DNA from: Ectothiorhodospiraceae bacterium 2226
GTDB lineage: Bacteria; Pseudomonadota; Gammaproteobacteria; GCA-013348725
NCBI GenBank assembly: GCA_013348725.1
Contig: CP054689.1
Location: 112,501 to 176,500, forward strand
Direction: 5' to 3'
DNA length: 64,000 nucleotides
The position numbers and the translations under genes were made by a program. Every line of letters starts with the position of its first letter. The stretch's first letter is position 1. The notes beneath the pieces are model-generated. The model did not search any database. It saw nothing but the letters and a program-made list of their open reading frames with translations, and had not been told where the DNA came from. Shown here piece by piece: positions 46,798-54,709 of the stretch.

Positions 46798-47994
46798 ATG
46801 GGTCAGGGACGACTGGTTTACTGCAAGAACGGGGACGTGGCCGCGGAACTGGCCGCCCTCGGCGACAGGCCCGCGCAGGTCACGGGCGGCCCGCACCACT
46901 ACATCGGCACCTTCTTGCAGTGGAGCGAGGACCAACCCGTTCTGCTGCTGTCCTTCAACCGGCACAGCGGGTCACATCGCACCGCGCGCGCGCGGGCGCG
47001 GACCTTGCACTGGGGTCCGCGCCGCAACCCGCTGCTGGGGCCCTTCGCCAAGCTACGTATGTTCTTGACGACGGCGGCCCGCATCCTCGCCTTTCGGCCG
47101 AGCTGGGTGCTGTGTGCCGCCTCGGGGCCGCCGCTGTGGGCCTGCTACGCTGCCGCGCGCATGCTCGGTGTGCCCTTCGTACATACCCGCCACGGGCGAT
47201 TCGGCGGCGGCTCACGGCGCTGGAATCGACAGCTGGAGACATGGCTCGACGGCTGGGTCATCCTTCATGCGCACGCCGTCATCTGCCATGGGCCCTACTT
47301 GCGTGAGCAGTTGCTCGCCCTCGGCGTACCGCGCGCGCGGCTGCTCGAGTTCAACCTCTCGTACCGCTACCTGGACGCGCACCGGGCGCCACGCGAGGCC
47401 CCGAGTGACGCAGGCGGCCGCACGGTGCTGTTCGTCGGGCGCCTGCAGAAAGCCAAGGGGGTGTTCGACCTGCTCGAGGCCATGTTGCCGCGCCTGCAGG
47501 CCGACCCACGCCTGCGCTTGGTGTATGCCGGTGGCGGCCCGGACTTGGCACGGCTGCGTGAGCGCGCGGCCGCCGCCCCCTGCGCGCGACAGATCGAGGT
47601 GCCCGGCTACGTGCCGCACGATCGCGTGCCGACCTTGGTGCGTGAGGCGCGCGTTGTCGTCACACCCACCCGCGCAGAACTTCCCGAGTCACGCTGTAAG
47701 GCGGCCATCGAGAGCCTCGTGCTGGGACGGCCGGTCATCGCCCCGGATGCGGGGCCATTCCCCTACGTCGTGCGCCACGGTGACAACGGGCTGCTGTTCC
47801 GCGAACACGATGTCGCCGATCTCGCGCGCCAGATCGGTGCGGCACTGGACGACGAGGCGCTATACGCGCGGCTACTGGAGGGCGCGCGCCGCGCCGGCGC
47901 GGAACTGCTGGACTCCTCGTTCAACTTCCGGGACGCACTGGAAGCCGCCTACGCCCGTTCAGCCCTCGCGCTGCCGGCCCCCCAGACCCGCTGA
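46798..47994 (+). CDS. Glycosyltransferase family 4 protein
   Basis: A 398-residue GT4 and the only glycosyltransferase of the locus on the plus strand. The N-domain shows GRLVYCKNGDVAAELAAL, SWVLCAASGPPLWACYAAAR and VPFVHTRHGRFGGGSRRWNR; the C-domain shows TVLFVGRLQKAKGVFDLLEA, LVYAGGGPDLARLRERAAAA and PTRAELPESRCKAAIESLVL. The EX7E pattern is present as ESRCKAAIESLVLGRPVIAP. GGGGGAG lies upstream of the ATG. It ends convergently with the next glycosyltransferase across a GC-rich dyad. The donor is unknown. Confidence 0.83.
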   Translation: MGQGRLVYCKNGDVAAELAALGDRPAQVTGGPHHYIGTFLQWSEDQPVLLLSFNRHSGSHRTARARARTLHWGPRRNPLLGPFAKLRMFLTTAARILAFRPSWVLCAASGPPLWACYAAARMLGVPFVHTRHGRFGGGSRRWNRQLETWLDGWVILHAHAVICHGPYLREQLLALGVPRARLLEFNLSYRYLDAHRAPREAPSDAGGRTVLFVGRLQKAKGVFDLLEAMLPRLQADPRLRLVYAGGGPDLARLRERAAAAPCARQIEVPGYVPHDRVPTLVREARVVVTPTRAELPESRCKAAIESLVLGRPVIAPDAGPFPYVVRHGDNGLLFREHDVADLARQIGAALDDEALYARLLEGARRAGAELLDSSFNFRDALEAAYARSALALPAPQTR

Positions 47995-48004
47995 CCTTCA
48001 GGCA

Positions 48005-48034
48005 GCCGGCGGCGCAGCCGAACGCGCCGCCGGC
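48005..48034. terminator. Bidirectional dyad between convergent glycosyltransferases
   Basis: GCCGGCGGCGC, eight-base loop, GCGCCGCCGGC: a perfect 11-pair GC stem in the 61-base gap between two convergent genes. There is no T-tract on either strand, so it may be a roadblock or a Rho-assisted end. Confidence 0.45.
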
Positions 48035-48055
48035 GCGGGGAGCCTCGCCCGCCGC

Positions 48056-49162
48056 TCACCGCTGCCCGAGCGCCTGCGCGTACACGCCGCGCACCGCCTG
48101 CGCCACATTCTCCCAGCGCAGCGCCTCGGCACGGACACGGCAGGCGCGCGCCATGCGCCGACGGCGCAGCTCGTCGCCCAGTACCGACTGCACCGCCTGC
48201 ACGAGCCCATCGACATCCTGCATCGGCACCAGGACCGCCCCCTCCTCGTCCACGTAATCCCGCACCCCGGGCAGATCGGTCGTCACCAGCGGAAGACCGC
48301 ACGCCATCGCTTCGAGCAGGCCGTTATTGGCTGTGCAGTCGATCAGCGGCATGACGAACAGATCGCTCTGCTGGTAGAGGCTGAGCAGTTCGCTGTCGCT
48401 GACCCGCGTTCGGAACTCGACGTTGGCGAGCCCCTCGAAAAGCGCACGATGGCGCTCCGACGTCACCACCACGAATCGCACGCCGGGCGTGAGGGCGAGC
48501 TCGCGCGCCGCCCGGGCCAGGCTCGCCACATCACGCAGATGAGAGCCGACGAACAGACATTGACGATCGTCCGATGGCTGCCCGGGGATGCGCTCCGCGG
48601 GCTTGAAGTAGTCGGTATCCACTCCATGGGGGACGAAATGCACCCTGTCGGCTCCAAGAACGTCGGCGAAGACCTCGCGCTGCACGTTCGAAACGACGAT
48701 GCATGCATCCACCCGAGCCAGATGGGCGCGCTCGCGTACCACCTCGCGAAACCGCGCGGCCGGCGTGTGGTAGGTGCAAACGATGGCGTTCCCCGACGAC
48801 CAGCGCTTCAGATGACCGAGGTAGCGATAGGAATTCTCGCCGTACAGGAAATGGAACACCCGCGGTTTGCGGGCACCCACCCAGCACCGGGCCGCGCGCA
48901 ACTCGCCGGCGAACTGCGGGCCGTGATACCACTGCGAGCCGTTGGCGCGTATCCAGGGCCGAAAGGCGCGCATCAGTACGCGCTCCGACAAACTGGGGCG
49001 CTCGGGCAACGCGATGCGGGTGCCGCCGACGTAGTCGGCCAAGCGGTCGTAGCCCGAGGGCCCCGCATGATGCTGCATGCGCATCGTCACCACCACCGGG
49101 TCCGGGGCGACGAGCGGGTCCTCCAGGGCGCGAAGCTCGTGGGTCCTTGGCTTGTTGTTCAT
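48056..49162 (-). CDS. Glycosyltransferase family 4 protein
   Basis: A 368-residue GT4: VFHFLYGENSYRYLGHLKRW and AIVCTYHTPAARFREVVRER in the N-domain; RVHFVPHGVDTDYFKPAERI at the hinge; QCLFVGSHLRDVASLARAAR, SDLFVMPLIDCTANNGLLEA and MACGLPLVTTDLPGVRDYVD in the C-domain. NNGLLEAMACGLPLV corresponds to the donor-binding block, with Asn-Gly in place of the first Glu, so the EX7E motif is incomplete. The donor is unknown. It is transcribed away from the SGNH lipoprotein, with 264 bases between the two. Confidence 0.82.
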   Translation of the reverse strand: MNNKPRTHELRALEDPLVAPDPVVVTMRMQHHAGPSGYDRLADYVGGTRIALPERPSLSERVLMRAFRPWIRANGSQWYHGPQFAGELRAARCWVGARKPRVFHFLYGENSYRYLGHLKRWSSGNAIVCTYHTPAARFREVVRERAHLARVDACIVVSNVQREVFADVLGADRVHFVPHGVDTDYFKPAERIPGQPSDDRQCLFVGSHLRDVASLARAARELALTPGVRFVVVTSERHRALFEGLANVEFRTRVSDSELLSLYQQSDLFVMPLIDCTANNGLLEAMACGLPLVTTDLPGVRDYVDEEGAVLVPMQDVDGLVQAVQSVLGDELRRRRMARACRVRAEALRWENVAQAVRGVYAQALGQR

Positions 49163-49426
49163 GGCCCAATCCTAGCCGCACCAACCAGCTTTACCAGCCG
49201 GTCACTTGCACACGCTATGCCGCCAACTATGGTTGATCAAGATGATCAAGGCGATCGAGCCGTCTGGCGTGCCAGCACGGGAACGCGCAAGGACGTGCAC
49301 CCACGACGACACCCGGCCAAGCACCGGTTGCGCACGCAGCGCGACGCTCTTCGATCACGGGGGAGGCGCCGGCGGTTCATCATCGCGCGGCGGTGCAGAT
49401 AATAACGAGTGCTGGGGTACACATCG

Positions 49427-51817
49427 ATGGGGTCGCGCCCAAGGGTCGCCGCGCGGGGACTGACGTCCCTACTTATTCCTTTCTTTCTGTCGACGCTAGT
49501 CGCCTGCGGAGGCTCTGACAGCAGTTCCCCGCCCACGTCGGGCCCGCCATCGACCGGCGAAGTTCATACTCTTACGCTTACCCGCGGCTCCAACCATGAG
49601 GGCATTCTGCCCGGCGAGGGCGCCGCGCCGCTGCAGTACGCAATCGCAACGCAACCCGGTGCGGGCAGGGTTTACTTGCTAGACCCCGGGCAAGGGCGGT
49701 ATCGGTACATCCCCGACGCCGTGTTCTGGGGCGAAGACAGCTTCGAGTACCGCGTCACCGACGCCCATGGACGCACGACGGCGGCAACCATGGCTATCAC
49801 GGTGGAACGTGCCGAGGCCCTCTTCAATGCGACCTTTCCCGCAGGCGGTCTACCGGACGGATGGGTGCAGGCGAATCCGGTGGACGTGGTCGACGGCAGC
49901 ACCTACCCCTACCAATGGCGCGGTGAAGACGGGAAGCGCATACGCCAGACGTACGCGAATGACGTCTTCCGCGCCAGCCGCGGTCTTGCCGGCGGACACT
50001 CGCTGGGCGGCGTGGTGTGGTGGGCCGACGGCGTTCGTTGGGAGGACTATCGCTTCGAGGCCGACGTGGAACCGCCTGAGCACGGCGGCGAGGTCGGCCT
50101 CGTGTTTCGCGTCCAAGACCAGGATGTGGACTACCGGCTCAGCCTGAGCGCGCAGTCCACGTTCATCCGCCTGGAGCGGCGCGAGGGCGCGCCCACCGAT
50201 GAGCAGTCCGTCCCCTGGACGCCGCTGGCCACCAGTGCCCGCGGCTACCAGCACGGGCCCTTGCAGCTGACCGTCGACGTGCGCGGTCCGCTCATCCGCG
50301 TGTTCGTCGACGGCGTGGAGACCCTTACCGTGCGGGACGAGGATCCGCTACTGAGCGGCAGCATCGGCCTCTACGCGCGCCACCAGGCCTCGTTCGACAA
50401 CGTGCGCATCGAAACGCTTGCCGAGCGGCCGTCAATCGCGGTGACCCATCCGCAACCCTTCACAACCGTCAGCGGCCCCCTTCTGCGCGTCGAGGGCGCG
50501 CTCGCCGATGCGCCCTCCGCGGCCGAGGTCCGCATCCAGCTCCGCGAGGCCGCCGGCGGTCGCCTCATCGCGCAAGCCACGCGTCCCGCGGAGGCGGAAA
50601 GCTTCGCGGCGGACTTCGGCGGCCTACCGGCCGGCGACGCCATCCTCGACGTCGAACTGCTTCTCGACGGCGAAGTGCTAGCGTTCACCACGCGCGAGAT
50701 CGGGCTGAACGGCAAGACCTGGCTCGCGGTGGGCGACTCCATCCACAACGGCCATGGTGACAACTTTCCCGCCGACAATCGCACCTCGGAGGGGCGCATG
50801 ATCGGCACGCGCGGCATGGGTGCCGTGCTGGCCGAAGCCCTGAGCGTGCGGGGCCTGCCCACCGTGGTCATGAACGAGGCGGTGCCGGGCGACGAGTCCG
50901 ATCATACCGCCAAGCGCATCCACCACTACGTGGAACGCCACGCCGCGGCCGACGCGATCCTGCTGCTGGTCGGCACCAACGACGCTGGCGCAGCGACCGA
51001 GGGCCGCACCGCGAGCCACTACCGCATCCGCATTCGCCGCATCGTCGATACGGTGCTATCGATGAGCGGCCCCCCGATCCTGGCGGCGCGCGTGCCGCCG
51101 CGCTTTGGCGACCGCGCCGAAACGGTGCCCTACTCCGATCCCCACAACCACCCGCGCAATGTCAGCACGCGCGAATACAACGCGGTGCTGGACCAGGAAG
51201 GACTCCCGGGACCCGACCTCTATCATTTCTTCATTCAGGGCGGGCGCGTGAGCTTGTACGCCGACAATACCCACCCAAACAGCCTCGGTCACCGCATACT
51301 CGCCGCTTTGTGGCAACGCGCTCTCGCCGACGTCAACGCGCCGCTGCCGTTCTTCGTGGACAGTCTGGAGCCCTTCGGTTACCGCCAGGACCTTCGGCGC
51401 GTCGACGATCCGGTGTATGTGCGCCATCTACAAAACGCAGACGGCGCGGGATACCTCGTGCACGACGACGGCGCACGCCTGCGTGCACGACCGAGCTTTC
51501 TTGAACGTGGCATTTGGATACTCCCCGACAGCGGAGCCTCTGCGAATATGAACGGAACGGGGATGCGCTTCACCCTCGACCGCCCCGCCACCGTCTATGT
51601 CGCCTACGACGCCAACGCCTCCATCGTGCCTACGTGGCTAAACGACGCGTTTGCGCCTACTGGCGACACCGTCCGTACGACCGACGGCATTCTCACCCTT
51701 TGGCAGCAACGTATCGAGCAGCCGGGCGAAGTGAGCCTTGGCGCTAATCGCGCTGACGGTGCTTCTGGCGCGATGCAGTACCTGGTCATTGTGGTGCCGA
51801 GCCAGGACGTCTGGTAA
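49427..51817 (+). CDS. SGNH-hydrolase lipoprotein 1 (catalytic residues intact)
   Basis: A 796-residue outer-membrane lipoprotein, acylated at Cys27 (STLVAC, then Gly-Gly). Order of parts: cadherin-like/Big_9 repeat at about 45-128 (YRYIPDAVFWGEDSFEYRVT); a concanavalin-like beta-sandwich at about 130-330 (VGLVFRVQDQDVDYRLSL, SIGLYARHQASFDNVRIE); an Ig-like module to about 425; an SGNH/GDSL hydrolase at about 430-640; a C-terminal beta-sandwich from 690. Hydrolase block I GDSIHNG (Ser438), block II Gly488, block III GTND (Asn518) and block V DNTHPNSLGH (Asp613, His616) are all present, so esterase or deacetylase activity is likely. ATG at 49427 is preferred to GTG at 49409. It probably acts on an ester on the surface polysaccharide. 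Confidence 0.78.
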   Translation: MGSRPRVAARGLTSLLIPFFLSTLVACGGSDSSSPPTSGPPSTGEVHTLTLTRGSNHEGILPGEGAAPLQYAIATQPGAGRVYLLDPGQGRYRYIPDAVFWGEDSFEYRVTDAHGRTTAATMAITVERAEALFNATFPAGGLPDGWVQANPVDVVDGSTYPYQWRGEDGKRIRQTYANDVFRASRGLAGGHSLGGVVWWADGVRWEDYRFEADVEPPEHGGEVGLVFRVQDQDVDYRLSLSAQSTFIRLERREGAPTDEQSVPWTPLATSARGYQHGPLQLTVDVRGPLIRVFVDGVETLTVRDEDPLLSGSIGLYARHQASFDNVRIETLAERPSIAVTHPQPFTTVSGPLLRVEGALADAPSAAEVRIQLREAAGGRLIAQATRPAEAESFAADFGGLPAGDAILDVELLLDGEVLAFTTREIGLNGKTWLAVGDSIHNGHGDNFPADNRTSEGRMIGTRGMGAVLAEALSVRGLPTVVMNEAVPGDESDHTAKRIHHYVERHAAADAILLLVGTNDAGAATEGRTASHYRIRIRRIVDTVLSMSGPPILAARVPPRFGDRAETVPYSDPHNHPRNVSTREYNAVLDQEGLPGPDLYHFFIQGGRVSLYADNTHPNSLGHRILAALWQRALADVNAPLPFFVDSLEPFGYRQDLRRVDDPVYVRHLQNADGAGYLVHDDGARLRARPSFLERGIWILPDSGASANMNGTGMRFTLDRPATVYVAYDANASIVPTWLNDAFAPTGDTVRTTDGILTLWQQRIEQPGEVSLGANRADGASGAMQYLVIVVPSQDVW

Positions 51818-51852
51818 CCGCTCCGGCGACGGGCACAAACTTCCGCCTGTCG

Positions 51853-51950
51853 CTTGCAGGCAACGGTTCTTCATCTACTTTCTAAGAAGACCGCGCGTAC
51901 GCGAAGTTGGCTCTATGGGTCTGGGACGCGGCCCGCCCATGAGAACAAGA
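51853..51950 (+). repeat. Leader repeat copy A upstream of SGNH-like lipoprotein 2
   Basis: About 95 bases sharing roughly three quarters identity with 54546-54640. The best-kept parts are TTCTTCATCTACTTT and TTGGCTCTATGGGT. The second ends 99 bases before the gene start, close to the matching distance in the other copy. Confidence 0.7.
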
Positions 51951-52018
51951 AAGCGAGACTCTCGTAGGACTCGTTCGGTCACCACAACGCTGTTCGAATA
52001 ATGACATGGAGGTACACC

Positions 52019-54223
52019 ATGGTTTACCCAGGGAGCAAGACCTTGTTGGCGCTCGCCATCACTTCCTTTCTCGCCGTCGGTTGCGGCGGTGGCAGTGGAA
52101 GCGCCAGCAATCCGGACAACAACCCGCCCTCGGACACTAACGACCCGCCGTCGGACAACAACGAACCCCCGGTCGACGACGGCACCCCACCGGTCAACGA
52201 CGATCCCGACGGCCAACAGCCGGGCGAGGAACTTCCGGACGAACACGACAGCGAGAACCGCACCTGGGTACCGGTCAACGACTCTGCCTACCGCGGCGAG
52301 CTGACGTGGGTGATCGACGACAACGGCGAGTTCCGCCAGACCGCGCACGTCTCAAACCGCTATCAGGCACCGCGTTCATACGCCCATAGCTTCCACCGCG
52401 GCTCGTTCCTGTATCTGCGCGAGGATGAGCCCCGCGCCGACTTCGATTTCTCCACGGTGGCGACGCTGGGCGACGAGCAGGGCCTCGGCGTCATGTTCCG
52501 CTACCAGCGCAGCGAGGACGGCACCCAGGAGTCTTACTACCGGGTCTCGATGAGTCCGCGCTGGGGTTTCACCCGGTTCGAGAAGCGCATCGATAACCGC
52601 TGGGAATCGATCGCGGTCCGAAACATCGGCCATCAACCCGGCGACGACATCGAGATCCGCGCCGTGGGACAGGGGCCCGTGGTGATGGTTTATATCGATG
52701 GCGAACCGATGTTCAGCCACTACGACACCGATCTCATGGATGGTACGGTCGCACTGTACTCACAGGGCCATGCCACGTTCCGCGACGTGCAGCTAGCCGA
52801 TGTCCAGGACGCGCCCGCCGTTGTCATCTCAGTGCCCGTCAACGATACCGTTTCCAGCCATTTCACCCGTGATGGAACCATGACGGTGCGTGCGCACGTG
52901 ATCAACGCGCCGAACGCCGAGGTGGACATCGCGCTGAACGGCGTCGGACCGGCGACGACCCGAACCGATCACGACGGCAACACCTTTACCGCCCAATTCG
53001 ACCCGGTGGACACGGGAGATTACGAGCTCGTCGCCACGCTCAGCGTCGATGGTACCGTCGTGAGCACCCACACGGTATCCAACATCGGCGTGGGTCGCCA
53101 TTACATCAGCATCGGCGACGGCGTGACCGCGGGCTCTGGAGACGAGTATATGGCCGACAACGTCACGGCCGACGGACGCATGATGGCCACCGGCGGCATG
53201 CAGGCGAATCTGGCCACTAGCCTGTCCGCGGCCGAAGGCGTGCCCGTGACGGTGTTCAACGAGGCTATCCCCTCCTTGTCCTCAGCGGAAGCGAGTCACG
53301 CCAACTTCGTGAACTACGTCCTCAGTCGTTACACTGACCCGCTGCGAGCGACCGACCCATTGCGAAACGGCGACGTCGACGGCGTGCTTCTCCTACTCGG
53401 CGCTACGGATGTGGGCAACCACCTCTCGCCGGCCGACTTCGAGGCCAATGTACAGACCTTCGTCAACCGGGCGGGCGAGTACCGCGACGTGCACATCGCC
53501 ACCGCGATGCCCGTGATTCCGGCCGAGGGCGATCTCAGCCCGGCCGCGATTGACAGCTTCGGATTGAACGCCGAATACATCCAGCCCTACAACGACGCCA
53601 TCCGAAGCATCGCGGCGGGCGACACGCGGGCGTTCGTCGGCCCCGACTTGTACCAGCTGTTCCGCGACTATCCCGACCTGTATGACCGCAGCCGCCCCAG
53701 CCCGAACGCCGGCTACAAGCACCCCAACAGTTTGGGCCATGCGATGATGGGCGAATGTTGGTCGCAGTACCTGCAGGGACAGCAGAACTGCTCGCCCAAC
53801 ATCCTGCTCGGGGGCCTTACCCATGGCCTGGAGCAGAACCTGGTTGAGGTCGGCGGCCGCTATTACGTGGATACGGATGCGCGTGTAACGGCGCTGCCGA
53901 GTCTGCTGGAGGGTGGCATCTGGGTCAAAACGCGTGACAGCGCCAAGGACAGCGCGGCGGCCGAGGCCGTAAGCTTCACGGTTCCGGCAGCCGCCACGGT
54001 GTACGTGGGCTACGCCGCCGGAACGGATGCAGCGGACCGCCCCGCCTGGCTGAACGATGGCTTCACCCCGACCGGGGAGACCGTCGCCACCAGCGGCGGC
54101 GCAGACCTCGATCTGTTCGCGGCCAGCTATGGCGCGGGCCAGACCGTCACCCTCGGCGGCAACCGCGCGGGCGACGTGGCGGGCGGCGCCAACAACTATG
54201 TCGTGATCGTCGCGCCCCAATAA
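52019..54223 (+). CDS. SGNH-like lipoprotein 2 (catalytic residues lost)
   Basis: A 734-residue outer-membrane lipoprotein (signal MVYPGSKTLLALAITSFLAV, acylated Cys22). A Pro/Asp/Asn-rich linker to about 80 precedes a concanavalin-like domain (80-262; LGVMFRYQRSEDGTQESYYR), an Ig-like domain (265-358), an SGNH-fold domain (360-595) and a C-terminal beta-sandwich (625-734). Compared with lipoprotein 1, GDS is GDG (Gly368), GTND is GATD (Thr463) and the Asp of DxxH is Gly565, though His568 and PNSLGH stay. Nucleophile, oxyanion Asn and catalytic Asp are thus all missing, so it is predicted to be non-catalytic, possibly glycan-binding. The ATG at 52019 has GGAGG upstream. Confidence 0.78.
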   Translation: MVYPGSKTLLALAITSFLAVGCGGGSGSASNPDNNPPSDTNDPPSDNNEPPVDDGTPPVNDDPDGQQPGEELPDEHDSENRTWVPVNDSAYRGELTWVIDDNGEFRQTAHVSNRYQAPRSYAHSFHRGSFLYLREDEPRADFDFSTVATLGDEQGLGVMFRYQRSEDGTQESYYRVSMSPRWGFTRFEKRIDNRWESIAVRNIGHQPGDDIEIRAVGQGPVVMVYIDGEPMFSHYDTDLMDGTVALYSQGHATFRDVQLADVQDAPAVVISVPVNDTVSSHFTRDGTMTVRAHVINAPNAEVDIALNGVGPATTRTDHDGNTFTAQFDPVDTGDYELVATLSVDGTVVSTHTVSNIGVGRHYISIGDGVTAGSGDEYMADNVTADGRMMATGGMQANLATSLSAAEGVPVTVFNEAIPSLSSAEASHANFVNYVLSRYTDPLRATDPLRNGDVDGVLLLLGATDVGNHLSPADFEANVQTFVNRAGEYRDVHIATAMPVIPAEGDLSPAAIDSFGLNAEYIQPYNDAIRSIAAGDTRAFVGPDLYQLFRDYPDLYDRSRPSPNAGYKHPNSLGHAMMGECWSQYLQGQQNCSPNILLGGLTHGLEQNLVEVGGRYYVDTDARVTALPSLLEGGIWVKTRDSAKDSAAAEAVSFTVPAAATVYVGYAAGTDAADRPAWLNDGFTPTGETVATSGGADLDLFAASYGAGQTVTLGGNRAGDVAGGANNYVVIVAPQ

Positions 54224-54243
54224 ACACGTCGAGTTGGACCCTT

Positions 54244-54270
54244 ACCCCGGCTTCGGCCGGGGTCCTTTAT
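54244..54270 (+). terminator. Terminator after SGNH-like lipoprotein 2
   Basis: ACCCCGGC, loop TTCG, GCCGGGGT, then CCTTTAT. An eight-pair stem with a stable UUCG tetraloop, about 20 bases after the stop codon. Confidence 0.75.
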
Positions 54271-54709
54271 TGCCGGCGCAAGCTCGACACATCTTTGACG
54301 CTAAGGCGGCGGCGCCAAGGAATCCGGAGTACCTGCCCCGGATCGCATTCTTGCATCCGCCACCCCACTCATACGATCCACGGCCCCCGTTGTCGTTAAG
54401 CCAACACGTCCGCTCCACGGACCACAGTGGAGGTCGGTTCCACTCCATGCCGATCTGCACGCGCTGCAGTCGTCTCATTACGCCCAGGTGGTGGTCTGCC
54501 AAGAGTTTGGCCATCTATCGGGGGCCGCTGGAACACCGACACTGCGGTTGCAGGAACGTCTTCTTCATCTACTTTTTAGTAAAGACTGCGCCTGCGTGAA
54601 ATTGGCTCTATGGGTCCGCGATGAGGCGTGCCCCAAGAACGCGAGCGAGCAGTCCTATCATCGCTCATCGATAACCACAAGGAAGTTCACTAAGCGTATG
54701 GAGGGAACC
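54271..54709 (+). other. Intergenic region upstream of SGNH-like lipoprotein 3
   Basis: About 440 bases. The downstream half holds leader repeat copy B. The part from 54271 to about 54540 shows no gene with a ribosome binding site; a 121-codon open frame starting at 54234 runs through the terminator and the repeat and looks spurious. Confidence 0.5.
54546..54640 (+). repeat. Leader repeat copy B upstream of SGNH-like lipoprotein 3
   Basis: Counterpart of 51853-51950, with TTCTTCATCTACTTTT and TTGGCTCTATGGGT; the latter ends 95 bases before the gene start. The duplication that made lipoproteins 2 and 3 therefore carried its upstream control region. Confidence 0.7.

Noticed and set aside
47114-49402. 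A 762-codon open frame on the plus strand across two convergent glycosyltransferases
   Set aside because: It is out of frame with the plus-strand glycosyltransferase and antisense to the next one. The Arg/Ala/Pro composition is that of a shifted frame.
54234-54599. A 121-codon open frame between SGNH-like lipoproteins 2 and 3
   Set aside because: It begins inside the terminator after lipoprotein 2, runs into the leader repeat and has no ribosome binding site.
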